DNA of 64,000 nt. It comes from Staphylotrichum longicolle. Taxonomy: Eukaryota > Ascomycota > Sordariomycetes > Sordariales > Chaetomiaceae. The stretch spans positions 2,604,001 to 2,668,000 of the forward strand of contig JAHCVI010000001.1 in the NCBI GenBank assembly GCA_019096155.1. The letters run 5' to 3'. The notes under the pieces are model-generated. The model searched no databases. It was not told the DNA's origin and saw nothing but the letters and a program-made list of their open reading frames with translations. The translations under genes and the position numbers were made by a program. This document shows, one piece after another, positions 22,531 through 33,600 of the stretch (position 1 is the stretch's first letter; the number at the start of each line of letters is the position of its first letter).

Positions 22531-24598
22531 CCCACGTTGCATCTCAGCCACCATGAGCCCAAGGCGTGCGGGCTCCCCCGCAGTTGAGACAACGCGTGCC
22601 GACCAGGCCTCTCGACCCGAGACCCTGAATGTGATCTCGTCAAGTCAAGGCTGGCGGGGCAGCGGCACAACGAACCGCTTGCTTCAACCGGCGGTCGCTC
22701 ATAAAAAGCCTTCATACATATGCAAGCCCCGTCCCATTCGGAAAAAGCGCGTGCACCAAGACAAACGCCCTTTGGCAATTCAATCAGCGGGCGGCAAAAA
22801 GACCCGTGACCTTTGTTGCTTATTCTTCGCTTTTCCATTTGGGGACAAGGGTCGACTCGACCCCCAACGTCACCGCCCTCGATCTGGGAGATCCTGCAGT
22901 TCAATTGGTTATCCCCGAACCAGTCGACACCAGGCCCCAAGGCGAAAGGTCCCCGCGACGGACCCAGCATCTTGTTTCTTTTGTTCCGTGCAAAAACGGG
23001 AGAATGCGATGGACCCCTCGCCCGAGCTCAGCATGGCCACCCTAACTTCAGCCCCGAGCACAGATGTATGCTCGCTCGGAAGTCAACAGCCACTCCATCT
23101 GCAGGATCCTCTGATGTGCTTTGGGAACTTTTCGACTTTGCTTGGTGGGACGCGAGTCCAGCCCTACCCTCTTCTGGCAGAGGCCTCGCTCGGCTGGCCA
23201 TACGAAAAGTCACAATCAAGCGGGAACCTGCAGTGTGCCTGTCTGCCTGGCGGTGAAGCCCTCCTGCTATGGCTGTCTCGTCACTTCTCTCAGCGTGTGT
23301 GGAAGCGCGCGCTTGGCCGCAACACACAAGTTGAGATGGCCACCGGCATGAGTGGCGTCGAGGTTATGAGCGGGACGCCCCGGAACTTCTTCCTCCTCAT
23401 GCTGTCTTACCTATCTTGTGCAAGTCTCCGCAGCACATTCGAGAACCGCCCCCCTGTCCGTACTCCCTCGGGTCTATCACACAATCGGGATACCAAGCAA
23501 CACCAACTGCATGCTACACGCACTGTCCGTACATACATATGCGCACTCCAAACACTCCTGAGCGTCTGCATTCTTGACCTTGTCGGCACCACAAACCCGG
23601 GTCCCGTTGCCGGACCGGCGCCCTGGCCCGGCTGGCTGATTGGGTAGACCAGGGGTCGTGGATTGACGCCACACAGACTGCTCGCGGCCAACAAGGTTGT
23701 CACTCTGCGATCTTCTCGGGTGGTCTTTGTAATATTCTCGGCCCGGGAACAGCTCCCTCTTAATTCATGGTGGAAAGTTGGACCAGCGTGTTTGGTCTCA
23801 GCCAAAGCCGTCGTGTCGTTGCGATGCATCTCGGAGCTGGGAAGGCCCCCATCTCACAGCTTTGAACAGCCACTCCTGTGTCGGGATTGACCGGTTTTCC
23901 CAAACTGGTTTTCTGCGTCTTGGGACCCAGAGGCCTGGCAGAAGGTCAAAATGTGATCTGTCATCTGCGTCAGGGAAGCTTAGATCCCCGGCGTGCCAGC
24001 GGTTTGATATTTCTGAGAAGCGGGATGGGCCGCGGTCGAGGCTTCGCTGGCGAGGCCAGCCGACGGGGATGGGTAGTGGCCGGGTACAGAGCCCTTTAAC
24101 TAGACGTTGGATATCTGAGCTCCCACGGTTGTCTCGACTCCAAAGTCGCTCCATCGCCACACAAGTCCCACCAACTGTCCAACGGTTGTTCTTTTGGAAC
24201 CGACGTTCGATTCAACGCACTTGAGGCGCCACCCAGGATCCAGAAGGGGACGCGAATGATCTCGCCCCTATTTGCCATCTTCGGATGCGAGTTTTCGCAC
24301 TGGCAGAGTCTCGACCGTGGCGACAGATTTGTCTCGATACACCAGCCGTCGGAAATCCCTCTGTTTTTGCAGAACCCCCAGGTTAGGACTCCTGGCCCCG
24401 TGTTGATGGCGAGTCTTCCTCCTCAGGATTCCGTATCTCGCGAAACCTGGTGGCGGCTTGAGCTCCGTGCCGCTCGAAATATACAGAGCCAGTCGATCAG
24501 CGCCGCTCTGTCCTAACCTAGTTGTCAAGTGTATTGCTGTCTGCTCATAACAACGCGGCCAACCCCATCAACTTGTGCATCTCTTCTCTGCGCCCAAC
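22531..24598. other. Intergenic region, no gene recognised
   Basis: About 2.07 kb between WDR8-like and the RRM gene, both on the plus strand. A plus-strand frame that starts inside the WDR8 gene (21851) stays open to 23647 but shows no domain and is most likely chance. Nothing else protein- or RNA-like was seen. Confidence 0.55.
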
Positions 24599-26335
24599 AT
24601 GCACCGTAACCAGCATCACCGAAACTTGATGACTTTTACGGTGGAGCCGGGAAGCGAGACGGGGCTGTACTACATCCTGGTTGCCAACGTGAGTGGAAAG
24701 ACCCTACTCCGAATTCCTCGCGGAAGCAGAGCTAATCTGGCGAATACAGCTCGCTCACAAGACGACGTGGAAGGAGCTCAAAGCATTTGCTTCCCAGGCT
24801 TGCGAAGTGGACCATGCTGAGGTCTACCCGCCAACGTCTGGATTTGTGCGAGTCAAGGGGAGAGTCAACTTCGAGCAGGCATTCAGTGAGTTCAGCAACC
24901 CTGTTTACCATCTCTTCTTGAACTTAACTTGTCCTGACAACCCTTGACAGAGTACCTCGATGGAAACACGCTCGAGTACCGCGCTCTTCAAGCAGACGCT
25001 CGGAACATGAACCAGAGAACTGTCGTCAAACTGCTGCCGACCGACTACCATGCAGCGAGAATCATGCGAGGTGACACTGGGAGAGTGTGCAGCGAACCTG
25101 GCACCCCGGTAGCTAGCCCCCATGAGCAGACCGAGCCAGTTCCTCATGGAGTAGATGCAGGGATGGGTAGCCCCTATTCAGACTACCAAGGAAGCGCCAG
25201 CCCATCATTCAACATGACGCCTCAGTCAGACACCCAATGGGGCTACATCACATCTCCCTTGTATGTCGCCGGTGAGGCTTATCAGCCAGTGGCAACCAAC
25301 ATGACTCTGCCACCAACTTCCCCGGTGACATACCAGATGACGCCAACCCCAAATCACGGCTTCCTCCAGCAGGTCGCGACCAGCCCTCACCGTTCAGTTT
25401 CCCAGCCTGTGTCATATCAGGCGGTAGCAAGCCCAACATCCCCCTTGGCGCAGCCCTCTGCCACGAATTACCAATACGGCACCCCAGTTGCATACTATCC
25501 ATCCGTCCCCGCCTACGATATGGGGCCACCAGCGTACTCTGGATATACCCAACCCGCCATGAAAAGCAGCGGCCATGCCTTTCCACCAGGCTACACTGAG
25601 CCCTGGCTCGCTGACACAACACAAGCATCTCGGATGAGCCAGATAGCCCAATTCGCCAGCGACCGGCCCGCCGTCGTCCTCGAGCAGCGCAGGATCGTCA
25701 TCCTCAAACTCGAGCGCGAGGGTCTGTCCGAAGCTGTCGTCACCACCCTCGTCGTAGAACACACGGGCATCGGCATGAATCCGGGCGAGATCGAGAGGGT
25801 TGAGCTGCCCATCAACAAGGACGGCAGGGCGCGGGGCAATGCCTTTGTCACATTCAGCGCCGCCGAGCTTGCCGCCGCAGCGATCGCGGCGCTGGACGGT
25901 CGAGAGGTCAGCGGCAAGGCGCTTTCGGTGCGTCTGGCGGAAGGGGTGCCGCCTGGGCAGGCTAGTAGTGTTGACAGACCCGGGAGGCGTGTGGGTGGGA
26001 AGGCGATGGGCCAGAAAGGTGAGCCGGGCAAGTCCTCAAGGACCTTTCAGGCTCAGACGCAATCCCAGTCGCGTGGACCTGGGTCTGGGTCTGGGTCGGA
26101 ATCAAAGTCTGCGGGAGCGGTGCCTCAGTCCGGGTATACCGTGCCTTCAGGCGCTGCTTCAGCTTCCTCGTCTTTTGGGAGCAGCGGTTCCCAAAAGAAA
26201 AAGAGGGAAGAGCCGCCCGTTATTGTGGATGGGAGTGGAGGTAGGTTCATGAAAAAGTACCAGGCGCCGCTTGTGGTGGATGGCAGCGGCGCGAGCAAAA
26301 AGGGTAGTGGAGGGCATCGGGCGTCGAGACATTGA
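24599..26335 (+). CDS. RNA-binding protein with two RRM domains
   Basis: Three exons (24599-24688, 24750-24885, 24951-26335) give 535 residues. The first RRM is split over all three exons at about residues 18-100: GLYYILVANLAHKTTWKELK, CEVDHAEVYPPTSGFVRVKG, then FKYLDGNTLEYRALQADAR. The linker of about 200 residues is rich in Pro, Tyr, Gln and Ser and looks disordered. A second RRM-like domain lies near 320-400 (RRIVILKLEREGLSEAVVTT ... GRARGNAFVTFSAAELAAAA ... SGKALSVRLAEG); its RNP1-like stretch is GRARGNAFVTF. The tail is Ser/Gly-rich and carries the repeated motif VDGSGG/VDGSGA (VIVDGSGGRFMKKYQ and LVVDGSGASKKG). Both intron joins restore conserved residues (ANLAHK, AFKYLDG). The specific RNA target is unknown; mRNA processing or transport is inferred only from the fold. 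Confidence 0.85.
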
Positions 26336-26804
26336 GGGCGCGGTCTCGCTTTTGTCTTTCCTTGAGCTTGGAGTATCTGTGTGTTTGGTTCTCCTTGGAG
26401 CGTTGTCTGCTGTCTTGTCTTTACCTAAACTTGAAGCGTTGAAGCGAAGTGTCTTGTTGAGAGAACGAGACAAGAAGCCGGAGTCTTGGAGGGCAAGAAG
26501 GGGTTCTTGTTTCCTGGGGTTGCGAAAAGGGTGAAGAGGATGTTGTCCTAGTGTTTTATGGAATGCTGTGTACAGACTGTGTTGTACAGACGATGGCGGG
26601 TTCTAGATCCGACAGAGAGGTAGAGAGATAGAGGGGCCGATGGTATCTGGCCATGTGAAATGGCGATGTCAAGGCACTTCCCTGGACCCCTGGACCCCTG
26701 GACTCGTGTTTGGCAAGCACGATGTGTCAATCAACCGACTCTAGAGACAAGAGCCTCTGCTCGGACGCCCAACTCACACCTCATCCACTCTCATCTCCGC
26801 AGTG

Positions 26805-26889
26805 GGGCGTGTGGCTCAGTTGGTAGAGCGTTCGCTTAGCATACTCACCTGTATGCGAAAGGTCCTGGGTTCGATTCCCAGCTCGTCCA
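26805..26889 (+). tRNA. tRNA-Ala (anticodon AGC) with a 12-nt intron
   Basis: The acceptor stem GGGCGTG pairs with CTCGTCC and is followed by discriminator A. It includes the G3-T70 wobble pair that marks alanine tRNAs and the T6-T67 mismatch also known from yeast tRNA-Ala. The D arm is GCTC/GAGC, the anticodon stem TTCGC/GCGAA. The loop reads TTAGCA, then about 12 nt of intron directly 3' of position 37, then T. The T arm is CTGGG-TTCGATT-CCCAG, which also forms the B box. The mature length is 73 nt before CCA. Confidence 0.95.
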
Positions 26890-26921
26890 TCGCAAGTTGT
26901 GGAGGGGGTGATGAGTTGTTC

Positions 26922-26935
26922 TTTTGCTCTTTTTT
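26922..26935 (+). terminator. RNA polymerase III terminator of tRNA-Ala
   Basis: Two T runs, four T at 26922-26925 and six T at 26930-26935, lie about 35-45 bp after the tRNA 3' end on the same strand, as expected for Pol III stop signals. Confidence 0.75.
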
Positions 26936-27141
26936 GGTCCCTTTTGCGCCCCTGTAGCCCGTCTTTAGGTGGGTGATAACGCATGAATGTGAAGGGAGGG
27001 TGGGTAGCTGCATCATGGACTTGGACTCAGGGGTAAATCACACACTGTCATGGCATGGCATGGCATGTAAGGAAGGGCCTCGAAAGGAAAATCAGCCTCG
27101 ATTCAAGCAAACACAACCGCTCCCTACATTCAGTTACACCT

Positions 27142-29641
27142 CTATTTCACCGCCAGCTCCGACACATCGACCCCCTCCTTCCCCAACCGCGCCACCAGCA
27201 TCGTATTCTGCCCCTGGAGCTCCCCGACCCGCTCCCGCAGCATCTCGACCTCCTTGCGCGCCACGTCGCGCTCCGCCTTGACCCGCTCCAGCTCCATGGC
27301 CAAATCGGCCCGCTCCTCGCGCTCGGCGGCCTTGCGTCGGCGCTCGGCGGCCTTGCGCTCCTCGGCCGCGCGCTTCTCGGCCAGCCGCTGCAGCTCGCGG
27401 CGGTACTTTTCTTCCTGCCGGGCGACCTCGCGGGCGTGTTTCTCGCGGAGCTTGGCGAGGGCTTCGTCGTCCTTTTCTTTGTCCTTGGAGTTGTCCGAGT
27501 CGAGCTGCGGGTGTCGCCGTTGCTGTGGTGCTTGTTGCCGTGCTTTGCGCGGCGGCGGGCTTGGGCGCGCTCGAGCTTCTCCTGGGCTTTGCGCATGCGG
27601 TGTTGGAGTTTGCCGAGCTCCTTCTCGTGCTGGGACTGGGCGTGGGAGATGGCGGCGATCGAGGGGTTGGTTCTCGTGAGAGAGTGTTGGAGGTGGTCTC
27701 GGAAAAGACCGAGTGGGGCTGAGTGAGTTGAGTGATTGTCCGTCGCCGCGGCGGTCCCAAGGTTTTCTTGACCGTTGGCAAGGGGAGTCGCGGGATGAGA
27801 GGTCGTGCCGTCTTCAGCCGAGGCGAAGCTGACGTCGGAATCGTCGCTGTCGTAGTCGCTGATGTCGGAGTCAGTTGGAATGGACGCAGGGGCAAAGGCT
27901 GCTACCCTGCTGGCCACAGCTGAAGTAGCCGCACCAAGCGCGCTCGTGAGCAACCCATAGATACCGCTGTTGCTGGCCGGCGATAGCTCCTCCTGGGACT
28001 CAGGTTCGCCGTTGGAGAGCTGGTCCTGGACTGAGGTCGTGGATGGGACTTCACCCGTACTCTCCTCAGCTGGCGACTCCCCCGCCGGCTTTGTCTCCTG
28101 CTTGTCCACCCCGTTTTCCCGGTGTGTTTGTGGCTTTTTAAGATCTTTCATCGACTGCGAGGAAAGCCACTTGAGGAACCTCCCAGCATCGTTGATGATC
28201 CCTCCGGGTGTCCCTTTCTCGACCATGAACCGGGGCACACTACCGCCCGGATCACTGCGGGTGACCATCAGCCACTCAATTGCCATCTCCGTGTCATCAG
28301 CATCGCCATCGCCGTCCAGACGAAAGGACACGGTCCTGCCCTCGCCCTCGGACTCAATCTCGTCCCCCATGGCCTTCTTCGCCGCCCGCAGCACCGCCTC
28401 TTTGCTCAAGTGCTCTCCCTCCGAAGTGCCCTTCACCTCCTCTCTGCTCAGGTCAATCGAAGACCTGACCCTCCGCAGCGGCTTCTCAACGGGTACCTCG
28501 CGGATCAACTCGACCGACTCGTAGGTCCCGCGAATGAAGCCCGACCTGGGTGGGCAGTCGGGGTGCTCACAGGGCCTCGAGACAACCATAAACTGCCTCG
28601 GCGCGCGGCCCTTCCTCTCTTTCCCCTTTTCCTCCTCCGGCGGCATGATGATCAGCGTGACAAAATCTCTCGGTGTCGTAGGCCCTGGGAACCTCGCCGA
28701 GACGTGATATACTGCCATTACAAGTCAGCCACATCATCCATCACTCACCCCCGTACACAAACTGCCAGAACACACGAAAAACAAAAGATTTGGAAAAGGA
28801 AACTCACAATCAACCCTCCCCGCCTCCCCTTCCTTCCCCTCCAACCACCTCTCCGCCCCAATCCCCCTAATATTCCCCGTCCCCGGCTCCTTGCCCGGTT
28901 CCCCCTCCACCCTCGCCAGCGTCTCCCCATCTCCCTCCTCAGCGCACTCTCCCACTTGTCAAACCACCCCCCACTCCCACCCCCCTCCGCTGAGTCTGGC
29001 GACGACGACGAAGAAGAAGAAGGAGGCCGGTGCAGACTCCGCCGCGCGAACCACGCGCCCTTGCCGTCCTTGGCGCTCATTTTGTACATGGCGATGCCGT
29101 GCGGGTTGCCGCTGCCCGCCTGCTGGACCTTGAGGTCCTTCCAGTCGCGCCCGAGCTTCTTGACCGTTTCCTTCTCCTCTTGGGTTCTCGCCCTCCTGTC
29201 GGGCTGCTGCTGCTGCTGCCCGGCAGCGTAGGAGGAGGAGGAGGCGGAGCCGGCATGCGGGGGCGGGCGGACGGCCGAGTCGGTGTGGGAGCGGGCGCGG
29301 CCCGAGGAGTGCGAGCCCGTTGTCGAGGAGAAGGAGAAGGAGGGGGTCGGGGTCGGGATGGAGTCGATGAGCACTGGGCGTTTTGTGAGGGTGGAGGTGA
29401 TGAGGTCGGTCAGGGCCGAGGGATCGCGCGAGGCGATGTCGGATGACCAGGAGAGGGGGGAGGGATTTGAAGGGGCCGTGATGAGACATTGTTGTTTTCT
29501 TCTTGAATCGTGGTGATTCGTGAGAAGAAGGAATTCGGTCAATGGGACCTGGTGTGCCTGTGTCGTGATGGTGGTGCTGAGGGCGGAGAGTAGGGTATCA
29601 ACGAGTTTGGGGGATGAATTCGGGTTCGGATTCGGGAACAA
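27142..29641 (-). CDS. DUF3074 (START-like) domain protein with C-terminal coiled coil; two apparent frameshifts
   Basis: The start is the ATG at 29641; exon 1 is 28808-29641 and exon 2 27142-28711, joined by a 96-nt intron with GTGAGT donor and GGCAG acceptor (GRVD-LYHVSARFPGP). The family marks are KGAWFARRSLH, WFDKWESALRREM, DFVTLIIMPPEE, QFMVVSRPCEHPDCPP, GFIRGTYESVELI, EWLMVTRSDPGGSVPRFMVE and GIINDAGRFLKWLSSQ. DUF3074 is a fungal lipid-transfer-like fold of unknown ligand. A low-complexity linker and an ALGAATSAVASRVAAF helix follow. The last ~110 residues form a Lys/Glu/Arg-rich coiled coil. Two single-base losses must be assumed: a G in ATGGGGAGACG near 28930, and a base near 27510 after GACACCCG. 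With both restored, 801 codons result and the coiled coil ends at the TAG at 27142-27144. Read literally, each exon ends in an Arg/Ser/Gly shadow frame. Confidence 0.82.
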
Positions 29642-30687
29642 AGAAAAAAAGATGAAATAGACGGATCGTGTGCTTCTGCTTGTCGTGTGCTTCTGCTCGC
29701 AGCTGTCTCGTGGAGAGGGCGCAGCAGGGGTTCAAGGTTGTGTACGCGTCATGCAACCCTCAAACAAGTTGGCGCAAATGGCTGCTGAAAACAGTTCGAG
29801 GGGCCTGGGAAGCGGAAATCTGGATGAAAACCACGGTGTAAGCGGTTCCTGAATCTCGCAAAATCACAATTGACTCAAGCCGAGGCGTATACTTACAGTT
29901 TGTAACCGGTGTCTACGAACTGCCTTCAGCTTCAAAACTTGAATCATGTAATATCGAAATGGTTAATTCTTCGAATGCGAATCGCTTCTCGAACGCGGGA
30001 AATGGTTATAACTGGCGGGCTTGGCTTCTTTTCCAATGCTTATCATCTGTAAGAATAAGCATTGCAACAAGCTTCTATTTAATCATGGCACTGGCATGGT
30101 CCTGGTCCAACTTGGATCGTGTTGCGCCCTGCTTGAATGCTCCGTCCGTCAGTCGATGTTTTGTTTGGCTTGACGTCATCTCCAGGGCCCTTCCCTGCCG
30201 ACCCGCTCCAAAACGTCACTCCGGCGGGGCGTCCCATCCGCGCGGACTGCGGGGGGAGCTTGCGCTAAACTTTAACGGTGTACAGGCACCGAGCTGAATG
30301 AATACGGATACACGTACACGCAACCAGACGAAATGACACTTAAAAGCCCAGGTGACAGGCGGGCCAAGCAGGAGGCTGAAAAGGTTGAGCAGGTAACTCA
30401 TCGATAGCCGTCGTCTCTCTCTTCGCCTTTACTAAAATACAACTACAGCAACGCATGCTTCTCCTTACAGATACACTCATACAATCCAACCACCCAATAA
30501 CCCGCCATTTTGCCCATCTCAACGCCCTCCGTCCAGCCCCAAATCCTTGCTGGAAGTTCCAATTCATCGCGTAGCGTACCCGATATCCTGCTGCCCTGGC
30601 CAGGGCGCCTGCACTTGCTCCAACCAAGTCGAATAAATCAAATAAAACAGGCTAGCATAAAGCCACCCACTGCTGTAGTTCTCCTCC
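29642..30687. other. Intergenic region between DUF3074 gene and MOT1
   Basis: About 1.05 kb. Both neighbours are on the minus strand, so it holds the DUF3074 promoter and the MOT1 3' end. No gene or repeat is recognised. Confidence 0.6.
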
Positions 30688-33600
30688 TCACTGCATGGTC
30701 TTCAAGAAACCATCCAGATCAAAGCTCTCCTCATACTGCGTATTATCCCACAGCTCGCCCAGGCCTTCCAGCCACGCCGCCTTCTTGCCCGGCTGCCGGA
30801 CGTCGCCCGTCTCCACGTCCACCATGTCCTCTTCCCGTCCCTCGAGGTTCTCTTTGCCCTTCTCCGCTATGAGGTTCGGGCCCGAATCGCCGAGGTTGAA
30901 CAGATCCAGAATCTGGTCCGTGTCCATGGTCGCTAGGCCCGCGTTCTGTTGATTGACCACCGTGCTCGCCACGTCAATCTTGAACCGCTGTAGGCTCAGA
31001 ATCTTCTCCTCGAGCGTGCCGCGCGTGATGAGCCGGTACACGTTGACCACCTTCTTTTGTCCGATGCGATGCGCCCGGTCCATGGCCTGCAGGTCCTTCT
31101 GCGGGTTCCAGTCGTGCTCCACAAAGATGACCGTGTCGGCCCCGGTAAGGTTCAGCCCGAGACCGCCGACGCTCGTCGTCAGCAGCAGCACGTCGTACGA
31201 CGGGTCACTGTTGAACTTGTTGACAATGTCCTGCCGCTTGTTGGCCTCGACCGAGCCGTCTAGTCGTAGGTACTGCACCGATGGCAGCATGCTCTTGAGC
31301 ACCGTGTTCTGCACCATGTCCAGCATCTCCTTCATTTGGCAGAAGACGAGAGCCCGGTGTGGCTTGATGGGTGTGTACAGCGGGTCCGACGAATCTTGTC
31401 CCTCGACCCCGATGCCGCAGTCGACAAGCAGATCCCGCAGCGCTGTCAACTTGGGCGCGTGCGCTGGGTCCTCGAGACTGGTGTTCTGCTTGGACAGGAA
31501 CTTCTGAGTGTCCTCGTAGGACCGGTGGCCAGGCTTCATGACGAGAGCTGGCGAGTTGCAGAGCTTGCGCATGTACTGCAGCGCCTGGAAGATGTGCTGT
31601 TTGGCCTCCTTGTCCTCCTTGCCGGCCTGCTCCGAGAGCTTCTTGCCCTCCCGCTTGGTGAAGTCTTCAAACAGCTTGAGCTGGAGGTCGCTGAGGTCGC
31701 AATAGTAGTTCTGCAAAATCTTGGGCGGCAAGTCGTTGAGCACTTCTTCCTTGAGGCGGCGCAGGAGGAAGGGCAACACCTGCTTGTGCAGCGCTTCGAT
31801 GGCCAGCGCGCCCGCTTCTTGCTCCTTGGATGAAGCCTTGCTGTACCGGCTGTTCGCAATCGGCTTGGCAAACCGGTCAAGGAACACCTTCTCGGCACCC
31901 AGGAAGCCGGGCATCAAAAAGTCAAACAGAGACCAGAGCTCCAAAACGTTGTTCTGAATCGGAGTGCCGGTCAGGATGAGCCGGTGGTTGCTGTTCAGTC
32001 TCTTGACCGCCATCGTGATCTTGGCCTTCGGGTTCTTGATCAAGTGGCCCTCGTCCAAAACGACATAGTTCCAGTTGTACTTCTCGATGATTTCAACGTC
32101 GTTTCGGCAGACGTCGTACGAGGTAATCACAATGTCGGTCTTATCCAGCATATCCTTCATGGCCTTGCGCTCCGCTGGAGGACCCACATACGTCGTAACG
32201 CTGAGGAACGGAGCGTACGCCTTGATTTCCTGCTGCCAATGGCCCGAGAGTGTCGGTGGGCAGACGATCAGAGACGGGAGCCTTCTGACGTCTGGGGCAC
32301 CAGTCTTTGCGAATTCTTCGGCGCGCTGGTGATGGTCGCTCGCCACAATGCAAATCGTCTGAAGCGTCTTGCCGAGACCCATGTCGTCGCAGAGGATGCC
32401 GTGCAGATGGTATTTGTTGAGGAAGTTGAGCCAGTTGACACCCTCCTGCTGGTAAGAGCGAAGTTCGGCCTTGATGGCAACGGGGATCTGGAAAGGCTCG
32501 ACCTTCTTCGGATCCAAGAGCTGAGCGATGAACGTGCGCTCGCGGTCGCGGCCCCTCAACAGCTCCTCAGAAAGACCCGGAGGATCAGGGATACCCGCCT
32601 CAAGCGGGACCAGCTTGACGAGCGTCGCAAAGGACGTGGTGGCAATCAGTCGGATCTCGTTATCTGAATCGCTCATCCGGCCTAGTACCGGAACGATGAG
32701 GAAGATGACATAGGGAAGGATTGCGTCACCCATCACAGCAATGAGGATATAGATGACCTCGATGGCGCCCTGGCGGAAGCTGAGATCCAGCGGATTGTTG
32801 ATAGACGGCAGCACCTTTTCCACCAAGGCAGTCATACCCTCGACGGTAATTACGCTGCAAATTGTCGCCATGCATTTTGCCGCCATGTAGCGGAAGACTG
32901 ACAAGTCGGAGCGCAGGGCCTTGATCACCAAGGGCACCTGGCGCAGCACGAACGGATGGAGATCTGGGTGCAGTGTCGGGGTCATGGTCCGGATCACCGA
33001 CATGGCATCGACGATTTCCTGCCCAAAAGTCTGTTCCGGGTCCCTGGCCTCCACCGGCAGGTCGCCAGAGAACGCTTTCAGCAGAGGCTCCTCCATGAAC
33101 GCTTGCAAGCTCGGGACACGGTCGAGGAGACCGGCGCCAAATGTGCGCGACAGAATCTCCAGGGCTTCCTTGGCACCACGCCTGGTAATGCGAGCCGCCC
33201 TTGCTTCTCGAGCAAATTTGGCCGCATCAGGGTGGTCAACACGATCCTCTTCCTTCTGCATGGAGAGGATGACGTTGGTCTTGAGAGCATGATTGGGGAA
33301 CTCGGGTGTTTCGGCGACTTCGACGCACGAGAACTTGACCAGATTTGCGACCACCTTGTCGGCTGGGCCCCGGCGGCCGGAATCGGTAAAGAGTTGTACT
33401 AGGCGTGCAATGGTTGCGGCCGAGCGACTTTGCAGCTCTTGGTTCTCTTCGGTCTTGATGCTGTCCATGATAGCCTTGATGAGAGGGCTCGGCTTCTTGG
33501 GCAGAACTTTCATGGCAACCAAGGCGCAAGCAGCCGCAGCCCGGATGCGGGCATCCCGGGCCTCCTTGGCCGCCTTTGCCTCCTCAATCACGGAGACTGT

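Noticed and set aside
21851..23647. A 598-codon plus-strand frame overlapping the WDR8-like gene and the next gap
   Set aside because: Its first third lies in another frame of a clear WD40 gene, the remainder has no domain or coding-like pattern, and it has no sensible start. GC-rich DNA makes such long chance frames possible.
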